From an uncultured Chromatiaceae bacterium (GTDB lineage: Bacteria; Pseudomonadota; Gammaproteobacteria; Enterobacterales; Alteromonadaceae), in the NCBI GenBank assembly GCA_937978655.1, contig CALJUX010000081.1:62001-126000 (forward strand): a stretch of 64,000 nt of DNA, in the 5' to 3' direction. Numbering within the stretch: the stretch's first letter is position 1; each line of letters opens with the position of its first letter. This document shows positions 58,755 to 64,000 of this stretch, piece after piece. The notes below the pieces were generated by a model. The model was given only the letters and a program-made list of their open reading frames with translations. It was not told the DNA's origin and searched no databases. Both the position numbers and the translations under genes were made by a program.

Positions 58755-58829
58755 CAAGCGCCTTAAACAATGCGGCCTTCGGCCGCAGGACTCGCAACAA
58801 GTTGCTCGCCGTTTAGGCGATAGTTATAC
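58749..58829 (+). other. attC1
   Basis: Starts TCATAACAAGCGCC, ends GGCGATAGTTATAC. Outer arms CGCCTTAAAC and GTTTAGGCG pair with one unpaired T, the extrahelical base typical of attC. Central GCGGCC-TTC-GGCCGC hairpin follows. Confidence 0.9.
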
Positions 58830-58872
58830 GTAAAGGGATTTAATCATTAAACCAGTAAGCCAATTATTCACC

Positions 58873-59205
58873 ATGATGGCAGCTTTCTCATTTGCTGTTG
58901 CAGTTTTTAAGCAAGAGTATGGAGCAATCTATTCGCACACGACTATCGTGTTAACCGGTTTAATTTTATGGTTTGTTGGCTTAACGGCATCATTTCCCGT
59001 TAATCCAGATTTTAATCGTGCACTAGCCTCGTCACTAGAGGCGGTACTTTACTATTGGGGCCTGTTTCTACTGCTGTTTTTTGTAGGTTTTTGTATCAAC
59101 GGGAAGTTAAGTTTATTTTCTGTATCGTCAATCTTTTACGTAGCTGCGATTTTTAGCGTGTTTTGTACGGCAATATTTTTCGGCGTAAAGAGGCGAGTTT
59201 GGTAG
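58873..59205 (+). CDS. Cassette 2: small membrane protein
   Basis: A 110-residue protein with about four predicted helices (AAFSFAVAVF, TTIVLTGLILWFVGLTASF, AVLYYWGLFLLLFFVGFCI, SSIFYVAAIFSVFCTAIFF). The ATG at 58873 lacks a ribosome site; AAAGGGA sits at 58833-58839, eight bases before an in-frame ATT at 58846 that would add nine residues, so a rare ATT start should be considered. No family recognised. Low GC and one-gene cassette structure. Function unknown. Confidence 0.72.
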   Translation: MMAAFSFAVAVFKQEYGAIYSHTTIVLTGLILWFVGLTASFPVNPDFNRALASSLEAVLYYWGLFLLLFFVGFCINGKLSLFSVSSIFYVAAIFSVFCTAIFFGVKRRVW

Positions 59206-59206
59206 C

Positions 59207-59295
59207 GTATAACAAGTTACTTAATTTCGTTCCGGCCATAAAAAGCATGGCCTCCACGGGACTGCCTGCGGCAGCCCATTAGTAAATAGTTAGCT
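59207..59295 (+). other. attC2
   Basis: Starts GTATAACAAGTTACTTAA, ends TTAGTAAATAGTTAGCT; the arms are partly complementary and the centre carries GGCCAT/ATGGCC and CTGCC/GGCAG stems. Confidence 0.88.
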
Positions 59296-59300
59296 GAACT

Positions 59301-59690
59301 ATGAAAGATTCAACCAAGTTAGCCATTTCTAGATTCCTCTTGGCAAATGTCTTTGTCGGTTTACCTTTATATATTGCTCTTTTTGCTTGGTTACAAAAAC
59401 ATGCACTATCTTTTAGCAACTTTGACGACCTCAGGTTCATTCTTGAATTAGGTGTGTTGTTAACAAGCTTAAGTACAGTTATCGGCGTATTTTCTATAGT
59501 TCCGCTTTGGGTATTGGCTAAAAGGTTTAAGTTTGCTTCTTACGCGAGCATTGTATTTTTCAGTGTGCTGCCATCGTTTTTACTGTATCTAAACGACAGT
59601 AAACAATTTTATTTGTACTCTTTGGCAATTAGTGCGGCAATCGGCTTAAGTTTCTTTAAAATGAGCAAATCAATTAATGTCAACAGCTAA
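59301..59690 (+). CDS. Cassette 3: small membrane protein
   Basis: A 129-residue protein with about four helices and short basic loops (AKRFKFASYA; SKSINVNS at the end). ATG is 11 bases into the cassette with no strong ribosome site, as is common in cassettes. The TAA stop lies within the attC R'' box. I recognise no family; it is unlike the cassette 2 product in sequence. Function unknown. Confidence 0.75.
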   Translation: MKDSTKLAISRFLLANVFVGLPLYIALFAWLQKHALSFSNFDDLRFILELGVLLTSLSTVIGVFSIVPLWVLAKRFKFASYASIVFFSVLPSFLLYLNDSKQFYLYSLAISAAIGLSFFKMSKSINVNS

Positions 59691-59759
59691 CAAGGCAAGT
59701 CAGCATCGCACCTTCGGTGCTGGACTCGCTAACGCTCGCCGCTGCTTGCGACGTTAGCT
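59685..59759 (+). other. attC3
   Basis: AGCTAACAAGGCAAGTCAGC pairs with GCTGCTTGCGACGTTAGCT. GTTAGCT gives the crossover at G59753. Resembles attC5 in its central CTGGAC...CGCTAACGC portion. Confidence 0.9.
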
Positions 59760-59772
59760 GGATAATTGCTTC

Positions 59773-60123
59773 GTGAAGTATTTCGTCATTTTAGTATCTT
59801 GCATACTCATATTGAGTCTTTGGCCGTCATGGAGTGATGGGCCGTACGAGGTTTACTGGATTGATGGGAAAAAAAGCCTTGGTTATAGCTTGGGTGATGG
59901 GGCATACATCCGGCGGATAGAAAGTCCAAGGAAAATCGAGGCAAACGAAAAGTACATCTCTATGTATGCGTGCCCTGATGACTCTTGTGGTTTTTATTAC
60001 ATTGATAAGAGCAAGGATCATCAATTTGCTGAGGCAACAGAATTTGTGTTTGGGCCATATACAAAAGCTAAGTTTATGGAATTACAGCAAACTATGTTAC
60101 TTCCCAAGTTAGAAGCGGATTAA
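59773..60123 (+). CDS. Cassette 4: secreted or anchored hypothetical protein
   Basis: 116 residues from a GTG start at 59773. The N-terminal hydrophobic helix KYFVILVSCILILSLWPSW acts as a signal peptide or anchor. Downstream are the segments YEVYWIDGKKSLGYSLGDG, GAYIRRIESP and MYACPDDSCGFYYID, with two Cys that could pair in the periplasm. I have seen similar proteins as cassettes in Vibrio and Shewanella, always without known function. It looks intact and exported. Confidence 0.78.
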   Translation: MKYFVILVSCILILSLWPSWSDGPYEVYWIDGKKSLGYSLGDGAYIRRIESPRKIEANEKYISMYACPDDSCGFYYIDKSKDHQFAEATEFVFGPYTKAKFMELQQTMLLPKLEAD

Positions 60124-60129
60124 ATTAAA

Positions 60130-60221
60130 TGCTAACAAGCAAATTTTATCGCCAGCAAAAAACGCTGGCTGCGACGGCAAAACGCATGCGCGTTTTCCCG
60201 CGCTAAATTTGGTAGTTAAGT
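60130..60221 (+). other. attC4
   Basis: TGCTAACAAGCAAATTTTATCGCC pairs (with an extra T) with CGCTAAATTTGGTAGTTAAGT. Same family as attC6 and attC8. Only motifs of up to 20 bases are needed: AGCAAATTT / AAATTTGGT. Confidence 0.9.
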
Positions 60222-60231
60222 GTACTTAGTG

Positions 60232-60507
60232 ATGGAAGAATCAATAAAACGAGCGATGTTGGAGTTGAATAATATCAACTTGCCATGGAAAAATATGGTG
60301 CAAAATCAATTGGAATATTGCTTGGAAGTAGTATCCGGTAAATCGTCTCCTGAACAACTCGAGAAATTAAATATTGGATTGATTGCTGTTCGTGAGTTGG
60401 ATGATAGATATGCTCTATTTGATCTGCTTACCGGAATACAATATGAGATGCAGCATAAGTACTTGTCATATGCAGCTAAAGTAAGGTTAAACATACATAA
60501 ACGATGA
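60232..60507 (+). CDS. Cassette 5: Tsi6-like immunity protein
   Basis: A 91-residue all-helical soluble protein from the ATG at 60232 (an in-frame GTG at 60229 is also possible). The stretch QNQLEYCLEVVSGKSSPEQL followed by KLNIGLIAVRELDDRYALFD matches the Tsi6 pattern: a Q-L-x-Y helix, then L-x-x-G-x-x-A-V-[KR]-E. Tsi6 binds and blocks the type VI secreted NAD glycohydrolase toxin Tse6. No toxin is encoded beside it, so this would be an orphan immunity gene protecting against other cells. Family call is from motif memory; activity not shown. Confidence 0.72.
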   Translation: MEESIKRAMLELNNINLPWKNMVQNQLEYCLEVVSGKSSPEQLEKLNIGLIAVRELDDRYALFDLLTGIQYEMQHKYLSYAAKVRLNIHKR

Positions 60508-60510
60508 AAC

Positions 60511-60583
60511 ACTTAACAAGCAAAGGCAGCAATGCCCTGCGGGCTGGACGCGCTAACGCGCGCCGCTGCTTTGGTAGTTAGGT
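60511..60583 (+). other. attC5
   Basis: ACTTAACAAGCAAAGGCAGC pairs with GCTGCTTTGGTAGTTAGGT. Crossover at G60577. Centre GCCC-TGC-GGGC plus GCGCGTTAGCGCG-type stem. Confidence 0.9.
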
Positions 60584-60588
60584 GAACT

Positions 60589-60912
60589 ATGTATAAGATT
60601 TTAAGTTTAATATTTTGCATTCTTACGTTGCTGAACACATTGGGGTGTTCTCCTGCGGCAGAAACATCTACTAAATCTGAAGTTAAGTATTTTGCGATTT
60701 ACATTGATAATAAAACATTGAAGGTTGACGGGGTTCAAAAATCCGTTGACGAATTCATTGCTGAAATAAAACTACAGCAAAGCTCTGGTGCAAATATTCA
60801 ATTAAATGTTGCAGCTAGCAATAGTCAAGAAAAAGAGGCTACTGAGTTGGCTCGTCGACTAAAAGCAGAACTAAATATAAAGCGCGTAGGCTTAATGCTG
60901 GAAAGTATGTAA
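60589..60912 (+). CDS. Cassette 6: ExbD-like lipoprotein
   Basis: 107 residues. Signal peptide with lipobox NTLGC (Cys about residue 20). The rest, KYFAIYIDNKTLKVDGVQKS followed by VDEFIAEIK, INLNV-like IQLNVAASNSQ and ELARRLKAELNIKRVGLML, resembles the small alpha-beta periplasmic domain of ExbD/TolR, including the strand-helix-strand order. It lacks the ExbD membrane Asp helix, so it cannot act as a motor subunit; it may bind elsewhere. The resemblance is weak and inferred. Confidence 0.75.
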   Translation: MYKILSLIFCILTLLNTLGCSPAAETSTKSEVKYFAIYIDNKTLKVDGVQKSVDEFIAEIKLQQSSGANIQLNVAASNSQEKEATELARRLKAELNIKRVGLMLESM

Positions 60913-60916
60913 ACGC

Positions 60917-61006
60917 ACCTAACAAACAAATGTTATCGCCCACGCTTTACGTGGGCTGCGACGTCAACCGCTGCGCGGTTTTCCGCGCCAAATTTGGTAG
61001 TTATAC
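60917..61006 (+). other. attC6
   Basis: Starts ACCTAACAAACAAATGTTAT, ends GCCAAATTTGGTAGTTATAC. Centre has GCCCACG-CTTTA-CGTGGGC. Same family as attC4 and attC8. Confidence 0.9.
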
Positions 61007-61026
61007 AACAACAGGGAATATTTATA

Positions 61027-61347
61027 GTGGAAGTTATTGCCAAAAAAATATCTAAAAAATCACTTTTCAAACTTCTTTTTATTGGTTTTACAGTGGGGTT
61101 AACTATCTTTTCTCTTTTATGTGGTATTGCAGCGATATTTGGAGCTGAGACCGTTCAATGGAATGGTATCTATCGTACTGGTGTTGAAGGTCTTCTCTAC
61201 AGCATTTTCATGGGGCCAGTACTTGGGATTGTATTCTCCTGTGTAATATGGCTGTTTCTTGTTCCAGGGTTATGGATTTATTCATTCTTTCAACCGCTCA
61301 AAGTGTCTTTTAAAAACATTCTCAATGAGCAACCAAAAGTTGTATAA
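61027..61347 (+). CDS. Cassette 7: small membrane protein
   Basis: 106 residues from a GTG at 61027 with CAGGGAA upstream. Two or three helices: LFIGFTVGLTIFSLLCGIAA, GLLYSIFMGPVLGIVFSCVI and IWLFLVPGLWIYSFFQP. Between the first two is a conserved-looking QWNGIYRTGVEG. The N-terminus is Lys-rich (KKISKKSLFK), placing it in the cytosol. Similar proteins are known to me only as integron cassettes, without function. TAA stop lies in the attC. Confidence 0.73.
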   Translation: MEVIAKKISKKSLFKLLFIGFTVGLTIFSLLCGIAAIFGAETVQWNGIYRTGVEGLLYSIFMGPVLGIVFSCVIWLFLVPGLWIYSFFQPLKVSFKNILNEQPKVV

Positions 61348-61425
61348 CAAGTTGCTGTTGGTCGCCCCTGTGGGGCTGGGCCGCCCAACGCGGTGCGTTG
61401 TCCTCCCCAAAGCAAATAGTTATGT
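61342..61425 (+). other. attC7
   Basis: Starts GTATAACAAGTTGCTGTTGG, ends CCCCAAAGCAAATAGTTATGT. Crossover at G61419. Centre GCCCC-TGT-GGGGC hairpin. Confidence 0.88.
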
Positions 61426-61445
61426 GCTCAAGAGAAAATTCGGTT

Positions 61446-61691
61446 ATGGATGATAAATTCTGGGAAGTCGTAAATAGATACATTGATAAAGCCAATGAGA
61501 TAAAAGACGAGACATCAATGCCACAAGCAAGTTCGTCAATACTCTATGCAGCAGCAAGGTACAACGCTTTGAATATCATCATGAATTATCCAGAAGTCGA
61601 TTGCGAACACCAAATAAAAGAACATATTGAAATCTATGAAGAGTTTTTAAGAAATTCTTTCAATCATCTCAATGGTCAAAAACGTACATAA
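61446..61691 (+). CDS. Cassette 8: DUF3144-like protein
   Basis: 81 residues, helical and acidic. DKFWEVVNRYIDKANEIKDE, SSSILYAAARYNALNII and IEIYEEFLRNSFNHLNG match the DUF3144 pattern seen across proteobacteria. The ATG at 61446 is 26 bases into the cassette. DUF3144 genes are usually chromosomal single genes of unknown role, so a cassette-borne copy is notable. TAA stop lies in the attC. Confidence 0.8.
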   Translation: MDDKFWEVVNRYIDKANEIKDETSMPQASSSILYAAARYNALNIIMNYPEVDCEHQIKEHIEIYEEFLRNSFNHLNGQKRT

Positions 61692-61778
61692 CAAGCAAAT
61701 GTTAATCGCCCACGCTGGGCGTGGGCTGGGGCGGCAAAACACATGCGCATTTTCCCGCGCTAAATTTGGTAGTGAGGC
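61686..61778 (+). other. attC8, degenerate R'
   Basis: Starts ACATAACAAGCAAATGTTAA, ends CTAAATTTGGTAGTGAGGC. The crossover triplet is GTG instead of GTT at 61772, which may weaken recombination here. Confidence 0.85.
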
Positions 61779-61785
61779 ATTCATA

Positions 61786-62229
61786 ATGAGTAAAGTCATA
61801 TTTTCAATACTTTTTATATTTGCTTTTCAATGCAATGCAGACGAGCAATGCAAAGAGATGAATATATCGGGCGTAAATTTTTCCACGTCATTGGATCGTG
61901 TGGTTAAAGAGTTTGGCCCTTTTCGTAAAAAAGAGTATTTTCGAGATATCGAAACTAAAGGACAATACTCGGGTTGGTCTTTATCTAAAGATGGGTTGGA
62001 CGTTTTTGTAGCCGATTTAGGCGGATTTACCTACGCAAATATCACCGGTCCTGTTTATATAGTCTCAAGTCAATATAAGGTTGGTAATCAATATCCTGAA
62101 GCTAATGGACGCAAAGAAATCGAAATTTTTCCTTGCTTAGAGCCTTCGATAACTGAACAAAAAATCACGTTAAAGTTAAATTCAATAGGCACTATTCAAT
62201 CAATTAAAGTCGAAGAATATGGGTTGTAA
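61786..62229 (+). CDS. Cassette 9: secreted hypothetical protein
   Basis: 147 residues with a clear signal peptide (MSKVIFSILFIFAFQCNA). Mature part: NISGVNFSTSLDRVVKEFGP suggests a SmpA/BamE-like or helix-turn segment, then beta-rich stretches GWSLSKDGLDVFVADLGG and VYIVSSQYKVG, with Cys in the first and last third that could form a disulfide. Not recognised beyond other cassette proteins. The ATG is 13 bases into the cassette and is preferred to earlier in-frame starts that lie in attC8. Confidence 0.76.
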   Translation: MSKVIFSILFIFAFQCNADEQCKEMNISGVNFSTSLDRVVKEFGPFRKKEYFRDIETKGQYSGWSLSKDGLDVFVADLGGFTYANITGPVYIVSSQYKVGNQYPEANGRKEIEIFPCLEPSITEQKITLKLNSIGTIQSIKVEEYGL

Positions 62230-62310
62230 GCCTAACAAGCGCCTTAAACGTCGAAGCCTTCTACCGCTGGACTCGCAACAAGTTGCTTGCAGCTTGGGCG
62301 ATTGTTAGAG
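62230..62310 (+). other. attC9
   Basis: Starts GCCTAACAAGCGCCTTAAAC, ends GGGCGATTGTTAGAG. Central CTGGACTCGCAACAAGTTGC is shared with attC1 apart from one change, so the two cassettes' sites have a common origin. Confidence 0.9.
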
Positions 62311-62324
62311 CGTAGGGAGTAGCT

Positions 62325-62510
62325 GTGGAGAACTTAAAAAATATATTGATTGAGCTTGAGGAGCGTCTTTTCCAGCCTGATGTTCGAAGTTCTTCAAGTA
62401 AGCTCGCTCAGCTAATCGCTGATCATTTTATTGAAATTGGTGCTTCAGGTTTGCGATTTGGCGCAAAGCGGCTCGAACCTCTCACCCCGATGTTACGCAT
62501 AACTAAATAA
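62325..62510 (+). pseudogene. Truncated cassette 10 (NTF2/DUF4440-like N-terminus)
   Basis: A GTG start with AGGGAG upstream opens a 61-residue frame. The first ~48 residues (MENLKNILIELEERLFQPDV to GASGLRFGAK) look like the start of an NTF2-like/DUF4440 protein, usually 110-130 residues. It then changes to an unrelated tail RLEPLTPMLRITK and stops. No normal attC follows; only GATGTTACGCATAAC with GTTACGC as a possible R' box. This fits a deletion that joined the gene to the end of its attC. Confidence 0.65.
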
Positions 62511-62526
62511 TCCTCATAGGTCATAT

Positions 62527-62739
62527 ATGGCAAAAGTATCAAAAGATGGTCAGGGAAAGACTCTATACCTTGAATTAAGTGTCTATCCCTGTGGTAGTGC
62601 AAATCCTGAAAAAAACCTGACGATTTCATGCGCTGATTCAGACACGCAGTTCAAAACGACTTTGTCAGATGAAGGTCTGCAAAAATTTAAAGCACATATT
62701 CTGGCGTTTTATGCAGAGCATGTGCTGAAAAACACATAA
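62527..62739 (+). CDS. Hypothetical 70-residue protein
   Basis: Small soluble protein, not recognised: KDGQGKTLYLELSVYPCGSA, then ISCADSDTQFKTTLSDEGLQ and a C-terminal helix KFKAHILAFYAEHVL. The ATG has only a weak GG six bases before it. No attC follows, so it may be a cassette that lost its site or the first non-integron gene. 62740-62927 downstream holds no gene I can support. Confidence 0.55.
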   Translation: MAKVSKDGQGKTLYLELSVYPCGSANPEKNLTISCADSDTQFKTTLSDEGLQKFKAHILAFYAEHVLKNT

Positions 62740-62927
62740 TAAATAACATTGGGTCGTTGTAGTGGCTGCCCAGCGCACAGGGTTATATACATTTATTTAG
62801 TTTGTATATCGCTCGTTGGCAACGTCTATTCTGTTTTGTGAAAGCAGAATTTTATAATGAACCACGTCTTCATCGGCTACGACGCACACAAGTTCGCTCG
62901 GGCTTTAGAGTAAAATTGGCAACATCT

Positions 62928-63488
62928 ATGAATAGTCAGCTTTTAGAATTAAGAAAAACTATTGAAGAGTTAAGTGCGGAGAATGATTTTTTAAGGAGAA
63001 AGGTCGCTTTTTTTGAACAGCATCCTAACGTAGTTGCCGGGATCCGTGGAGAGTCTTTGGTCTCCAATCTGGTTTCTGGGATTGTTACTGAATTAAATGC
63101 ACCACATGATATTGATACAAAAAATGGACTGAGAATTGAGGTCAAATATTCAAAACTGAATTTGGCTAACAGGAAAATGACTGACACGACTAAACGTTGG
63201 TCGTGGAAAAACATTTTCGGCTCTGGAGGGCGGAAAAATTATGATCGGCTGATACTTATTGGCGAGGTTGATCAACGTTACAGCGATAAGTATCTGCAAC
63301 CGAATAGTCCCTATGTTATTTTTGACGTTGGCTTTGATGATGTGATGAAACTTACTTCATTGACCGAACATCGGCAACGGCTTATACAACTGTCGACAAA
63401 TCCAGCAAGTGTGCGTTCCCGGGCTAAATCTTTATATAGTGACTATCAGGTTACAGCAGATGATCTGACAAAAAAATATGGGCTCTGA
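62928..63488 (+). CDS. Putative PD-(D/E)XK nuclease-fold protein
   Basis: About 186 residues from an ATG at 62928. Residues 1-35 are a Leu/Glu-rich coiled coil (LLELRKTIEELSAENDFLRR). Residues ~40-90 have GIRGESLVSNLVSG (conserved Glu), NAPHDIDTKNG (Asp) and LRIEVKYSKL (Glu-x-Lys), which is the order of a PD-(D/E)XK catalytic core; the rest is charged with KRWSWKNIFG and YDRLILIGEV, similar to restriction-enzyme-like proteins. No methylase is nearby. Intermediate GC. A lone nuclease or Vsr/Mrr-like defence enzyme is possible; assignment is by motif only. Confidence 0.6.
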   Translation: MNSQLLELRKTIEELSAENDFLRRKVAFFEQHPNVVAGIRGESLVSNLVSGIVTELNAPHDIDTKNGLRIEVKYSKLNLANRKMTDTTKRWSWKNIFGSGGRKNYDRLILIGEVDQRYSDKYLQPNSPYVIFDVGFDDVMKLTSLTEHRQRLIQLSTNPASVRSRAKSLYSDYQVTADDLTKKYGL

Positions 63489-63532
63489 CAGGCAACAGCA
63501 AGCGCGGTGGCTTTGTTTGCGTCCTGAGTTGT

Positions 63533-63796
63533 TTGAGTACAATACAAAAGGACATTGCGTTCTTTGTTTTCTTTCTGGTAGTCTGCTATTTACTAATTTT
63601 TTACACCCCGCAAGATCAGGAACATTGGCCCATCCATCCCGAATTTGAAGGCGAGCTGGTACGCGATAACAAAACCGCCGCGCATCGGGATATTCATTTT
63701 TATTTGGATGTTACCTTGTATGATCTTGGTTTAGATGCCGTTGGTACCAATCGGCAAAGGTTTAATTTTGTTATTGGGAAGATAACATGCGCATAA
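63533..63796 (+). CDS. Possible small membrane-anchored protein, start unclear
   Basis: An 87-codon frame beginning only at a TTG, with no ribosome site. One N-terminal helix (IAFFVFFLVVCYLLIFY) precedes a polar part EHWPIHPEFEGELVRDNKTA and ends VIGKITCA. It may be a real gene with a rare start or the remains of a longer one. Not recognised. Confidence 0.4.
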   Translation: MSTIQKDIAFFVFFLVVCYLLIFYTPQDQEHWPIHPEFEGELVRDNKTAAHRDIHFYLDVTLYDLGLDAVGTNRQRFNFVIGKITCA

Positions 63797-63838
63797 TAAA
63801 TTGCCGCGCACTGACCGCTGAATTTGGCATTGCGTAGT

Positions 63839-64000
63839 ATGAAACATCTGTTGATCTTTATCGGAGCATTGCTGCTCCCATTCACCACGACGCTGGCGCA
63901 AACGGACGTGCAGCGCTCGCATATTGAAGGGCATGTGCCGCCGGCTGAGCAGGCTGAAGCGATGCTGCGCCGTGATCTGGCCGCTTTTTTTACCATGTTC
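63839..64000 (+). CDS. Exported protein, cut by the window end
   Basis: An open frame of 54 codons from the ATG at 63839, running off the window. It starts with a good signal peptide MKHLLIFIGALLLPFTTTLA, then QTDVQRSHIEGHVPPAEQAE. GC and codon use are those of the chromosome rather than the integron, so it marks the return to backbone. Function cannot be judged. Confidence 0.6.
   Translation, partial: MKHLLIFIGALLLPFTTTLAQTDVQRSHIEGHVPPAEQAEAMLRRDLAAFFTMF

Larger units (their letters stand above)
57227..62304. mobile_element. Chromosomal integron: intI, attI region and nine complete cassettes
   Basis: Minus-strand intI is followed by a 220-base leader and nine consecutive units, each made of one short plus-strand CDS and an attC ending in a GTTRRRY-like site. 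Cassette borders by the G^TT rule: 58434-58823, 58824-59289, 59290-59753, 59754-60215, 60216-60577, 60578-61000, 61001-61419, 61420-61772, 61773-62304. Cassettes are clearly more AT-rich than the flanking chromosome. Confidence 0.95.

Noticed and set aside
62740..62800. Possible attC after the 70-residue gene (AATAAC ... GTTATAT)
   Set aside because: The inner arms do not pair and there is no central stem.
57227..64000. CRISPR array
   Set aside because: The repeated units are attC sites of 73-93 bases with CDSs between; there are no short regular spacers and no cas genes.

Overview
The window looks like chromosome of a GC-moderate marine or freshwater gammaproteobacterium close to Rheinheimera and other Alteromonadales/Chromatiaceae. 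The reasons are the five TonB-dependent receptors, the polysaccharide-utilisation gene sets typical of that group, LysR and AraC regulators, Fur-type boxes, and a chromosomal integron with AT-rich cassettes. The genus is inference. No rRNA, tRNA, CRISPR array or insertion sequence was seen.

Layout. 1-9090 is a beta-glucan locus: a GH3 exo-glucosidase (cut by the window edge), a GH30 glucanase, a flavin-dependent tryptophan-halogenase-family protein and a TonB receptor on the minus strand, with a divergent membrane-anchored AraC regulator and repeated operator-like sites between. 9407-19803 holds a large secreted metzincin-like lipoprotein with LRR and InlB-type repeats, a GH109 protein, a membrane protein, a TonB receptor, a methyltransferase and a cupin. 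19913-28717 is an iron region with two TonB receptors, each with a Fur-like box, and a PepSY/DUF3649/DUF3325 inner-membrane set; a DUF2798/DUF2938/LysR group lies between.

28907-42917 is a complete pectin/galacturonate locus. The PL10 lyase and GH28 enzyme cut pectate, a TonB receptor imports fragments, and UxaC, a UxuB-type reductase, UxaA, KdgK, Eda and an NADP-type GAPDH carry galacturonate to pyruvate and glycerate-3-phosphate. A shared palindrome in front of GH28 and the receptor, with a weaker copy before uxaA, suggests one LacI-type regulator. 42967-49119 has a LytTR membrane regulator, an S33 peptidase and two paralogous periplasmic binding proteins flanking a cytochrome c. 49151-57060 is a glutaryl-CoA locus (LysR, gcdH, fused E1 dehydrogenase, FabD-like transacylase) interrupted by a BACON-like lipoprotein gene and carrying a duplicated LysR operator.

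57227-62304 is the accessory highlight: an intact integron integrase pointing away from an attI region and nine cassettes, each with its own attC site. The cassette products include a Tsi6-like type VI immunity protein, a DUF6984-like protein, a DUF3144 protein, small membrane proteins, an ExbD-like lipoprotein and secreted proteins of unknown role. The array ends in a truncated tenth cassette, followed by a possible PD-(D/E)XK nuclease and a return to chromosomal-type sequence at the right edge.
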